Below are positions 1-7,078 of a stretch of DNA of 64,000 nt, piece after piece. The position numbers and the translations under genes were made by a program. The stretch comes from DGNJ01 sp002388905 (lineage in GTDB: Bacteria > Pseudomonadota > Gammaproteobacteria > Pseudomonadales > Porticoccaceae): NCBI GenBank assembly GCA_036843405.1, contig DAITSJ010000015.1, forward strand, positions 1-64,000, given 5' to 3'. The notes under the pieces are model-generated. The model worked only from the letters and a program-made list of their open reading frames with translations, searched no databases and had not been told where the DNA came from. Each line of letters opens with the position of its first letter. The stretch's first letter is position 1.

Positions 1-65
1 GCTTCCGTTGACAGAGCAAAGAATGTGTTACCTAATTAACCGCATGGCCCACTAGGGCCTGGGAA

Positions 66-386
66 ATGAGACAGCTGTGCAGAACCGAGGAAATTCCCGA
101 GGGCGGCTGCAAAAGCCTGGGCCATGGTATTGAAGATGCGATGTTCGCGGTACGCTGGAACGGGACCATCCACCTGTACCGCAACCGCTGTCCCCATGCC
201 GGTGCTCCGCTCAACTGGATGCCGGACCGCTTTTTCGACCGGTCCCGCCAACACCTTCAGTGCAAGGTTCACGGCGCCCTCTTCGAGGTCGAGACCGGCG
301 CCTGTTTTTCGGGGCCATGCCCTGGGCAAAAACTGGAGGCGGTCCCCTTCGAAATTCGCGGCGACCACCTCTGTATCGACGTCTGA
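66..386 (+). CDS. Rieske-type [2Fe-2S] ferredoxin-like protein
   Basis: A 106-residue protein that is almost entirely one Rieske domain. The two cluster-binding boxes are visible: C42-P-H44 in CPHAGAPL and C66-K-V-H69 in CKVHGALF, giving the Cys-His plus Cys-His ligand set. No catalytic domain, signal peptide or membrane anchor is present, so it is probably a soluble cytoplasmic electron carrier like the small Rieske ferredoxins that serve oxygenases or nitrite reductases. Its partner cannot be named. The start is the ATG at 66; the Shine-Dalgarno sequence is weak. It lies 91 bp upstream of the phosphofructokinase on the same strand, and a functional link is not obvious. Confidence 0.85.
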   Translation: MRQLCRTEEIPEGGCKSLGHGIEDAMFAVRWNGTIHLYRNRCPHAGAPLNWMPDRFFDRSRQHLQCKVHGALFEVETGACFSGPCPGQKLEAVPFEIRGDHLCIDV

Positions 387-477
387 GCCGGGTTGCCGGG
401 CATCCCGTCCTGTTTCAGGACACAGGCAATTCCAGTATCATTGCGCGCCTGCCCATGGACCGATTGCCGAGGAAACG

Positions 478-1737
478 ATGCCCAGGAAGAACGCCTTCTA
501 TGCCCAGTCAGGCGGTGTCACCGCTGTTATCAACGCCAGCGCCTGCGGCGTCATTGAAGCCGCCCGCAAGCACAGGGAGATCGGCAAGGTCTACGCCGGC
601 AAAAACGGCATAATCGGCGCGTTGCGGGAAGAACTGATAGACACGTCCAGGGAAACCCCCGCCACCATCTCCGCCCTGCGCCACACCCCCGCCGGGGCCT
701 TCGGCTCGTGCCGCTACAAGCTCAAGAGCCTGGAGGAAAACCGGGCCGAGTACGAGCGCCTAATCCAGGTCTTCCGGGCCCATAATATCGGTTATTTCTT
801 CTACAACGGCGGCGGCGATTCCGCCGACACATGCCTCAAGGTTTCCCGCCTGTCCGAGGCCATGGGCTATCCCATCCAGGCCATTCATATCCCCAAGACC
901 GTCGACAACGACCTGCCCTTCACCGACAACTGCCCGGGGTTCGGCTCTGTGGCCAAATACGTGGCCGTCTCCACCCGGGAGGCGAGCCTGGACGTGGCCT
1001 CCATGTGCGAGACTTCCACCAAGGTGTTCATCCTCGAAGTCATGGGTCGCCACGCAGGCTGGATTGCCGCCGCCGGGGCCCTGGCGGGGGAGGAGAAAGG
1101 TGACCCGCCGCATATCGTGCTGATGCCGGAGGTGGCCTTCGAACGGGACAGGTTCCTGAAAAAGGTGAACGATACGGTCAGGGAAAAGGGCTACTGCGTA
1201 ATCGTCGCCTCCGAGGGCACCCGTTACGCGGACGGTTCACTGGTGGCCGCGTCCGAACACACCGATGCCTTCGGCCACAAGCAACTCGGGGGAGTCGCTC
1301 CCACCCTGGCCGGCCTGATCAAGGACGAACTGGGCTACAAGTACCACTGGGCACTGGCGGATTACCTGCAGCGTTCGGCCCGGCACATCGCCTCCGCCAC
1401 GGACGTGGAACAGGCCTATGCCGTGGGCCGGGCCGCCGTCGAGTACGCCGCGTCGGGCAAGAACGCGGTGATGGTCACCATCGAGCGGGGCAAGGGCAAG
1501 CGCTACACCTGGAAGCTGGGGGAGGCACCGCTGACCAAAGTGGCCAACGTGGAAAAAATGATGCCGCGCAGCTATATCAGCCGGGACGGTTTCGGCATCA
1601 CCCCCAGGGGCCGGCAATACCTGGCGCCGCTGATTCGGGGCGAGGACTACCCACCCTACAAAAACGGCATACCCGCCTACGGCAAACTGAAGATGGTGAT
1701 GGTGCCGAAAAAACTCAAAACGGGATTCGAGATTTAG
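478..1737 (+). CDS. pfp: 6-phosphofructokinase, probably pyrophosphate-dependent
   Basis: A 419-residue PfkA-superfamily enzyme that phosphorylates fructose 6-phosphate, probably reversibly with PPi. Visible motifs are the N-terminal phosphate loop with QSGGVTAVINAS, GGGDS (residues 111-115), PKTVDND (139-145) and the substrate-binding MGRHAGW near residue 191. An Asp at the position equivalent to Gly104 of the E. coli ATP enzyme, with Lys in PKTVDND, is the family signature of PPi use. The first Asp of the usual GGDDS is Gly here, as in some PPi-type clades. The frame stays open far upstream, but homology begins at MPRKNAFYAQSGG, so the ATG at 478 was chosen. Its length fits the roughly 400-430-residue PPi enzymes better than the 320-residue ATP enzymes. 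Confidence 0.88.
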   Translation: MPRKNAFYAQSGGVTAVINASACGVIEAARKHREIGKVYAGKNGIIGALREELIDTSRETPATISALRHTPAGAFGSCRYKLKSLEENRAEYERLIQVFRAHNIGYFFYNGGGDSADTCLKVSRLSEAMGYPIQAIHIPKTVDNDLPFTDNCPGFGSVAKYVAVSTREASLDVASMCETSTKVFILEVMGRHAGWIAAAGALAGEEKGDPPHIVLMPEVAFERDRFLKKVNDTVREKGYCVIVASEGTRYADGSLVAASEHTDAFGHKQLGGVAPTLAGLIKDELGYKYHWALADYLQRSARHIASATDVEQAYAVGRAAVEYAASGKNAVMVTIERGKGKRYTWKLGEAPLTKVANVEKMMPRSYISRDGFGITPRGRQYLAPLIRGEDYPPYKNGIPAYGKLKMVMVPKKLKTGFEI

Positions 1738-1785
1738 AAGCGCGGTCTCTCGGGGGCGATCGCCGCATTGATCGACCCTGTCATA

Positions 1786-2223
1786 TCAGGTTTCCAGTAA
1801 AAAGGTCACAGGCCCGTCGTTGCACAGGGATACCTGCATATCGGCACCGAACCGTCCCGTCGCCACGGGCACTCCCGCCGCCTCCAGATTGTCGATAAAA
1901 CGCTCGTAAAGCGCCTCGGCCCGCCCCGGCTCCGCCGCGGAAGAGAAACTGGGGCGCAGGCCCTTGCGGGTATCCGCCGCCAGGGTGAACTGGGAAATCA
2001 CCAGAACGCTTCCGGTTACGTCCAGGACACTGCGGTTCATCCGCTCGCTGCTGTCAGGGAAAACCCGGTAGCGGGCGACCTTGTCCGCCAGCTTCCGGCA
2101 CTGCGTTTCGCCGTCCCCCGCCTGGACCGCCAAAAAGACCAGCAGGCCCCGATCAATGCGGCCGGCGACCTCGCCGTCAACCGCCACCGAAGCCCCGCTG
2201 ACCCGCTGCAGCAACGCCCGCAC
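1786..2223 (-). CDS. dtd: D-aminoacyl-tRNA deacylase
   Basis: A 145-residue DTD-family protein that hydrolyses D-aminoacyl-tRNAs (and Gly-tRNA-Ala), recycling tRNA in the cytoplasm. The two hallmark motifs are present: SQFTLAADTRKG with its catalytic-pocket SQFTL, and the C-terminal NDGPVTF, which corresponds to the cross-subunit NxGPVT motif. It starts with GTG, which overlaps the stop codon of the upstream proline iminopeptidase gene by one base (TAGTG), so the two are co-transcribed and probably translationally coupled. Full length for the family. Confidence 0.96.
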   Translation of the reverse strand: MRALLQRVSGASVAVDGEVAGRIDRGLLVFLAVQAGDGETQCRKLADKVARYRVFPDSSERMNRSVLDVTGSVLVISQFTLAADTRKGLRPSFSSAAEPGRAEALYERFIDNLEAAGVPVATGRFGADMQVSLCNDGPVTFLLET

Positions 2224-3179
2224 TATTCGCTCTCCAGCCTGTCCGCCATGGCATCGGTGGCGGACACCAGCGCGTGGACGGTGCCGGGCTCGCCCGACGC
2301 ATGGCCGGCATCCCGAACGATCTCAAGTTGCGCTTCCGGCCAGGCCTCGGCCAGGGCGAAAGCCTGCTCCACCGGACAGACCATGTCGTAGCGGCCATGG
2401 ACGATAACGCCCGGGATTCCCCTCAGTTGCCCGGCATTCCCGATAATCTGGTCGGGCTCGATAAAGGCACCATTGACAAAATAATGGGCCTCGATTCGGG
2501 CCAGGGCAGTGGCAAAATGGGGGTTGCCGAAATGGTTCACCACCGCCGGCCGGGGATCCAGGGTGGCGCAGCGTCCTTCCCAGATGGACCATGCCTTGGC
2601 GGCTGCCATGCGCTCCAGTTCGTTGTCACCGGTGAGCAGTTGGTGGTAGGCCGTTAGCAAGTCATCCCGCCGGTGCCGGGAAACAGGCTCGATGAAATCC
2701 CGCCAGTAGTCGGGGAAAATGCGATGGGCCCCCTGCCGGTAGAACCAGTCGATATCCCCCTGGCGGCACAGAAAAATGCCCCGCAGGATCAGCGCCTGGA
2801 CCCGCTCCGGATAAGCCTGGGCATAGAGCAGCGCCAGCGTTGCCCCCCAGGAACCGCCGAAGACCACCCACCTGTCGATCCCCAGCTGCCGGCGCACGGT
2901 TTCGATATCCGCCAATAGCCGCGCAGTGTCGTTCTTTTCGAGAGAGGCATGGGGCGTGGAGCGGCCGCAACCCCGCTGATCGAAAAGCACGATCCGATAG
3001 CGCTGCGGGTCGAAAAAGCAGCGATCCTGCTCCCGGCAGCCGGCACCGGGACCACCGTGCAGGAAAACCACCGGCACCCCGTCGGGGTTGCCGCACTCCT
3101 CCAAATAAAGACGATGGGGCGCTTCCACCTCAACACGGTGCGTGGCATAGGGTTTGATGGCCGGGTAGTGAACTCGCAT
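2223..3179 (-). CDS. pip: Proline iminopeptidase
   Basis: A 318-residue alpha/beta-hydrolase of peptidase family S33 that removes N-terminal proline from peptides. The oxyanion-hole HGGPGAGC, the nucleophile elbow GGSWG, the acid-region GRYDMVCP and the C-terminal catalytic-His motif DAGHASGEPG are all present in the right order. There is no signal peptide, so it should be cytoplasmic. Its stop codon overlaps the GTG start of dtd, making a two-gene unit. The length is typical of the family. Confidence 0.95.
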   Translation of the reverse strand: MRVHYPAIKPYATHRVEVEAPHRLYLEECGNPDGVPVVFLHGGPGAGCREQDRCFFDPQRYRIVLFDQRGCGRSTPHASLEKNDTARLLADIETVRRQLGIDRWVVFGGSWGATLALLYAQAYPERVQALILRGIFLCRQGDIDWFYRQGAHRIFPDYWRDFIEPVSRHRRDDLLTAYHQLLTGDNELERMAAAKAWSIWEGRCATLDPRPAVVNHFGNPHFATALARIEAHYFVNGAFIEPDQIIGNAGQLRGIPGVIVHGRYDMVCPVEQAFALAEAWPEAQLEIVRDAGHASGEPGTVHALVSATDAMADRLESE

Positions 3180-3257
3180 GGGGACCCCGAAGCGCCGTTA
3201 CGGCGATAGCAAAGACTGCCGTTTATAGTAACAGCCGATCATGGGTAAACTGTAGGT

Positions 3258-3842
3258 ATGAACGACGATCCCGATCGCTGCCCCTGGTGCCGGGGCAACG
3301 CCCTGTACACCGAATACCATGACCGGGAATGGGGCGTGCCCTGCCGGGACGACGGCAAGCTCTTCGAATTCCTGGTTCTGGAAAGCGCCCAGGCGGGCCT
3401 GTCCTGGCTCACCATCCTGCGCAAGCGGGAAAACTACCGGCGTGCCTTCGCCGGCTTCGATCCGGAGCGGGTCGCACGCTTCAACCGGCGCAGTGTCGAG
3501 CGCCTGCTGCGGGACAGCGGCATTGTCCGCAATCGGCTGAAAATCGAGGCGGCCATCGGCAACGCCCGGGCTTTTCTCGAGGTGGTCGAAAGCCACGGCA
3601 GTTTTGCCGATTATTTTTGGGGTTTCACCGATGGCGAGCCCCGCATCAATCATTGGCGCCGCCTCGGGGAGGTTCCGTCCATGACACCCCTTTCCGACGC
3701 CATCAGCCGGGACATGAAACAAAAAGGTTTCCGCTTTTTCGGATCCACCATCTGCTATGCCCATATGCAGGCCACGGGGCTCGTCAACGATCACCTGGTG
3801 AGCTGTTTCCGGCATAGCGAGTGCGCATCGACCAGCCCCTGA
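3258..3842 (+). CDS. tag: DNA-3-methyladenine glycosylase I
   Basis: A 194-residue Tag-family base-excision repair enzyme that removes 3-methyladenine from alkylated DNA. The protein opens with RCPWC, followed by YHDREWGVP and the AQAGLSW helix. It ends with CYAHMQATGLVNDH and SCFRH, which supply the remaining zinc ligands of the family. The length matches E. coli Tag (187 residues). It is transcribed alone, divergently from pip, and ends just before a REP-like element. Confidence 0.95.
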   Translation: MNDDPDRCPWCRGNALYTEYHDREWGVPCRDDGKLFEFLVLESAQAGLSWLTILRKRENYRRAFAGFDPERVARFNRRSVERLLRDSGIVRNRLKIEAAIGNARAFLEVVESHGSFADYFWGFTDGEPRINHWRRLGEVPSMTPLSDAISRDMKQKGFRFFGSTICYAHMQATGLVNDHLVSCFRHSECASTSP

Positions 3843-3846
3843 CGAA

Positions 3847-3950
3847 GGCTTGATCGCGGGCTTGGTCCGCTCCCACCATCAACACTACTGTCTTTGGGTG
3901 CGTGCAGCGTGCCGGTGGTGTGGGAGCGGCCCGTGGCCGCGATGGAAGCC
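3847..3950. repeat. REP-like inverted pair of extragenic palindromes
   Basis: Between the convergent tag and diguanylate cyclase genes lie two similar arms in opposite orientation. The left arm (3847-3877) reads into CGCTCCCACC; the right arm (about 3916-3950) reads GTGGGAGCGG and ends GATGGAAGCC. The arms share the pattern GGCTTnnATCGCGG...CCGCTCCCAC. This is the form of REP doublets found outside genes in many gammaproteobacteria. No second full copy was noticed in this window. Confidence 0.6.
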
Positions 3951-5003
3951 CTAACCGAGGACCACCTGATTGCGGCCCATGTGCTTGGCCTGGTAAAGAC
4001 CGCCGTCGGCAATGCTGAGCATATCGTTGTTATCGAGGGATTTGTCGACACTGGCAATGCCGATGCTGATGGTCACGGACACTTTGTCGCCGTCGTGGGC
4101 GATGGTCATCTCCTCGATGCGCTTGCGCAGTCGCTCGCCGGCCTGGACCGCCGAAAAGCCGGTCTGTCCCGGCATCAGGATCAGGAACTCGTCGCCACCC
4201 CAGCGCGCCACCACGTCCTGATTGCGCAAGCCGCGACCCAGCGCCCTGCCCACCTTGGTCAACACCTGGTCCCCGAATTCATGGCCATAGCGGTCATTGA
4301 AGGACTTGAAGTTGTCGATGTCCGCCAGCAGGATGGCGTAGATATGGCCGCTGCGTTTGTACTCTTCCCAGCGCGTCTCCAGAATACCGTCCATGTAGCG
4401 GCGATTGGCGAGGCCGGTCAACTGATCCCGCAGCGCCAGTTCGTGGACCCGCCGGTTCATTTCGATCAGTCCCCGTTCGTTGGCGTAGCGGGAGTAATCC
4501 ATGGCCACCGAAAACAGGGACAGCCCCACCAGTGTGAGGAAAAACTTGATTTCGGTGAGCACCGGATAACCCGGTCCCGGGGGCAGGTAAAGATCCCAGT
4601 AGAAAACCGCGCCGACGATCAGGTTGAGAATGGCCAGGCCGGCCGCTCCCAGACGAAAACCCAGCACCGCGACGAACCCCGGCGTGATGGCCAGGCAACC
4701 GAACAAGCCGGTCTTGTTGGGCCCGCCCTCTGTGATCAGGTAGAGAAACGCAGCGACACCGCAACAGGCGTAGTAGATGCGGGTGCCGGTATTGAGGCCG
4801 GCAATCATGTGCACCAGCAAACCCAGGAACACGGCGCCGGCGGTGGTGGCGAAAACGAGCATGGAGCGGACATCGCCAACCGCAAAGGCAAGCAGGGCGA
4901 AAAAGGTGCCGAACACACCGAACAGAATCATCGTGTAGATAATCAGCCGGCTGTGATGCCAGCTGACAGATGCCGGTATGCTTTCCTGGTCGGAGTCGAT
5001 CAT
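3951..5003 (-). CDS. Membrane-anchored diguanylate cyclase (GGDEF)
   Basis: A 350-residue protein that makes cyclic di-GMP from two GTP. Residues from about 20 to 170 form several hydrophobic membrane segments. A GGDEF domain fills the C-terminal half, with the intact active-site motif GGDEF at 269-273. An RNQD motif five residues before it matches the RxxD allosteric inhibition site, so product feedback is expected. The membrane part resembles no sensor I can name. It sits alone between tag (convergent) and typA. Signal and output are unknown. Confidence 0.92.
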   Translation of the reverse strand: MIDSDQESIPASVSWHHSRLIIYTMILFGVFGTFFALLAFAVGDVRSMLVFATTAGAVFLGLLVHMIAGLNTGTRIYYACCGVAAFLYLITEGGPNKTGLFGCLAITPGFVAVLGFRLGAAGLAILNLIVGAVFYWDLYLPPGPGYPVLTEIKFFLTLVGLSLFSVAMDYSRYANERGLIEMNRRVHELALRDQLTGLANRRYMDGILETRWEEYKRSGHIYAILLADIDNFKSFNDRYGHEFGDQVLTKVGRALGRGLRNQDVVARWGGDEFLILMPGQTGFSAVQAGERLRKRIEEMTIAHDGDKVSVTISIGIASVDKSLDNNDMLSIADGGLYQAKHMGRNQVVLG

Positions 5004-5128
5004 TGCCTTTTACCCAAGTCCCGCGGGGCTGCATTCCCCCGCCGTCAGGTCCCTTCGGGACGTGTTGGCAATGGATTTTACACGTTTCCGGCGACGACCA
5101 AAGCCGGAATCGACACCAGGGAGGTGCC

Positions 5129-5156
5129 AAAACCCGCCTCCCGTCGCCTCAGGCGG
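5129..5156 (-). terminator. Possible weak terminator of typA
   Basis: On the minus strand the end of typA reads CCGCCT, an 11-base loop and AGGCGG, followed by GTTTTGG. The stem is only six base pairs, overlaps the typA stop codon, and has a short T run. It is plausible but not strong. Confidence 0.35.
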
Positions 5157-6969
5157 CGTTTTTCTGGCTCCGTTTGCGCTCGGTTTCGGTCAGCAGCTTC
5201 TTGCGCAGGCGAATGTGCTTGGGCGTGACTTCAACCAGTTCATCGGACTCCACGAACTCCAGGGCCTGCTCCAGGGTATGGCGTACAGGCGGCGTCAGCA
5301 CCAGGTTCTCGTCAGTGCCGGCGGCGCGGATATTGGTGAGCTGCTTGGCCTTGGTGGGGTTCACGGGCAGATCATTGCTGCGGGAATGCAGGCCGATGAT
5401 CTGGCCCTCATAGACGTTTTCGCCGTGACCCACGAAAAGACGACCGCGCTCCTGAAGGTTGAACAGGGCATAGGCCAGTGTCTTGCCCTTGATCATGGAG
5501 ACCAGGACCCCGTTCTGGCGCTTGCCGATGATACCGGGCTTGACCGGACCGTAGCTGTCAAAGGTACTGGTCATGACACCGGAACCGGCGGTCAGGGTCA
5601 GGAACAGGGAGCGGAATCCGATCAGACCCCGGGACGGCACCGTAAAGTCGATACGGATCCGGCCCTTGCCGTCCGGCTGCATGTTGGTCATCTCCGCCTT
5701 CCGGTTGCCCAGTTCCTCCATCACCGCGCCCTGGTGCTGCTCTTCCACATCCACGACAACACGCTCGAAGGGTTCCTGTACCTGGCCGTCGACCTCGCGC
5801 TGGACCACTTCCGGGCGCGACACGCCCAGTTCATAGCCTTCCCGGCGCATGGTCTCGATAAGCACGGACAGGTGCAGTTCGCCGCGACCGGACACCACAA
5901 ACTTCTCCGGGGAGTCGCCCTGGCGGACACGCAACGCCACGTTATGGATCAACTCCTGTTCGAGGCGCTCTCGGATATTGCGGGAGGTGATGAACTTGCC
6001 ATCCTGGCCGGCAAAAGGCGAATCGTTGACCTGGAAAGTCATGGTGACCGTGGGTTCATCGACAGTCAGGGCGGGCAACGCCTCCACATGCCCGGGATCG
6101 CAGAGGGTATCGGAGATATTGAGGCCATCGACGCCGGTGATGCAGACGATGTCGCCGGCTTCGGCGCGCTCCACCTCCACCCGCTCCAGGCCCTGGTGGC
6201 TCATCACCTGCAGCACCCGGGCCCGGCGCCTGGCATCGTCGGTACTGAGTACCACGACATTATCGTTGGGTCCCAGGGAACCCCGGGTGATGCGGCCGAT
6301 ACCGATCACCCCCACATAACTGCTGTAATCCAAGGCGCTGATCTGCATCTGGAAAGGCTGGCCCGGATCCACATCCGGAGGCGCCACCCGATCGACGATC
6401 ATTTGCAGCAGGGGCGTCATGTCCTCCGCCATCTCCTCCACTTCGTAACCGGCAATGCCGTTGAGGGCCGAGGCGTAGACCACGGGAAAGTCCAACTGGT
6501 CATCGCTGGCGCCGAGACTGTCGAAGAGGTCGAAGACCTGGTCCATGACCCAGTGCGGCCGGGCCCCGGGACGATCCACCTTGTTGATCACGACGATGGG
6601 CTTCAAGCCACGCTCGAAGGCCTTCTGGGTCACGAAACGGGTCTGGGGCATGGGACCGTCGACCGCGTCCACCAGCAGCAGCACGGAATCCACCATGGAC
6701 ATCACCCGCTCCACCTCGCCTCCGAAGTCGGCGTGGCCCGGCGTGTCGACAATATTGATACGGTAACCCCGCCACTCGATGGCGGTATTCTTGGCGAGGA
6801 TGGTAATGCCCCGCTCCTTTTCCTGGTCGTTGGAGTCCATCACCCGTTCGGCGCCCTGGTCCTTGCGACCCAGGGTGCCGGATTGCTGAAGCAGCTTGTC
6901 GACGAGAGTGGTCTTGCCATGGTCCACGTGGGCGATAATGGCAATATTGCGTAGATTTTCGATGCTCAT
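5149..6969 (-). CDS. typA: Ribosome-associated GTPase TypA/BipA
   Basis: A 606-residue translational GTPase related to EF-G and LepA that binds ribosomes and helps 50S assembly and stress adaptation. The G1 loop AHVDHGKTTL, the G3 box DTPGHADFGGEV and the G4 box NKVDRPGARP are intact. The C-terminal half continues with the EF-G-like domains and the BipA-specific tail, ending in a lysine/arginine-rich segment. The length is standard. It has its own promoter just upstream, with a perfect -10 box. Confidence 0.98.
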   Translation of the reverse strand: MSIENLRNIAIIAHVDHGKTTLVDKLLQQSGTLGRKDQGAERVMDSNDQEKERGITILAKNTAIEWRGYRINIVDTPGHADFGGEVERVMSMVDSVLLLVDAVDGPMPQTRFVTQKAFERGLKPIVVINKVDRPGARPHWVMDQVFDLFDSLGASDDQLDFPVVYASALNGIAGYEVEEMAEDMTPLLQMIVDRVAPPDVDPGQPFQMQISALDYSSYVGVIGIGRITRGSLGPNDNVVVLSTDDARRRARVLQVMSHQGLERVEVERAEAGDIVCITGVDGLNISDTLCDPGHVEALPALTVDEPTVTMTFQVNDSPFAGQDGKFITSRNIRERLEQELIHNVALRVRQGDSPEKFVVSGRGELHLSVLIETMRREGYELGVSRPEVVQREVDGQVQEPFERVVVDVEEQHQGAVMEELGNRKAEMTNMQPDGKGRIRIDFTVPSRGLIGFRSLFLTLTAGSGVMTSTFDSYGPVKPGIIGKRQNGVLVSMIKGKTLAYALFNLQERGRLFVGHGENVYEGQIIGLHSRSNDLPVNPTKAKQLTNIRAAGTDENLVLTPPVRHTLEQALEFVESDELVEVTPKHIRLRKKLLTETERKRSQKNAA

Positions 6970-7008
6970 AAAAGGGATTAATGCGGGGATGGTGAAAAGA
7001 GGGGGCGC

Positions 7009-7037
7009 ATTATAGTGACAGGGAGGCGGGAAGTCAC
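7009..7037 (-). promoter_or_regulatory. Sigma-70 promoter of typA
   Basis: On the minus strand GTGACT, 17 bases, TATAAT. The -10 hexamer is perfect and the -35 matches four of six positions. It lies about 40 bp upstream of the typA start codon. Confidence 0.65.
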
Positions 7038-7078
7038 ATCATTCCGCTTTGCACGGCGACCGGCATCCCCTTCGGCGT

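Noticed and set aside
4978..6954. 658-codon open frame opposite typA
   Set aside because: It is the shadow of a high-GC conserved gene on the other strand; composition is His/Gly/Asp-rich and no family pattern is present.
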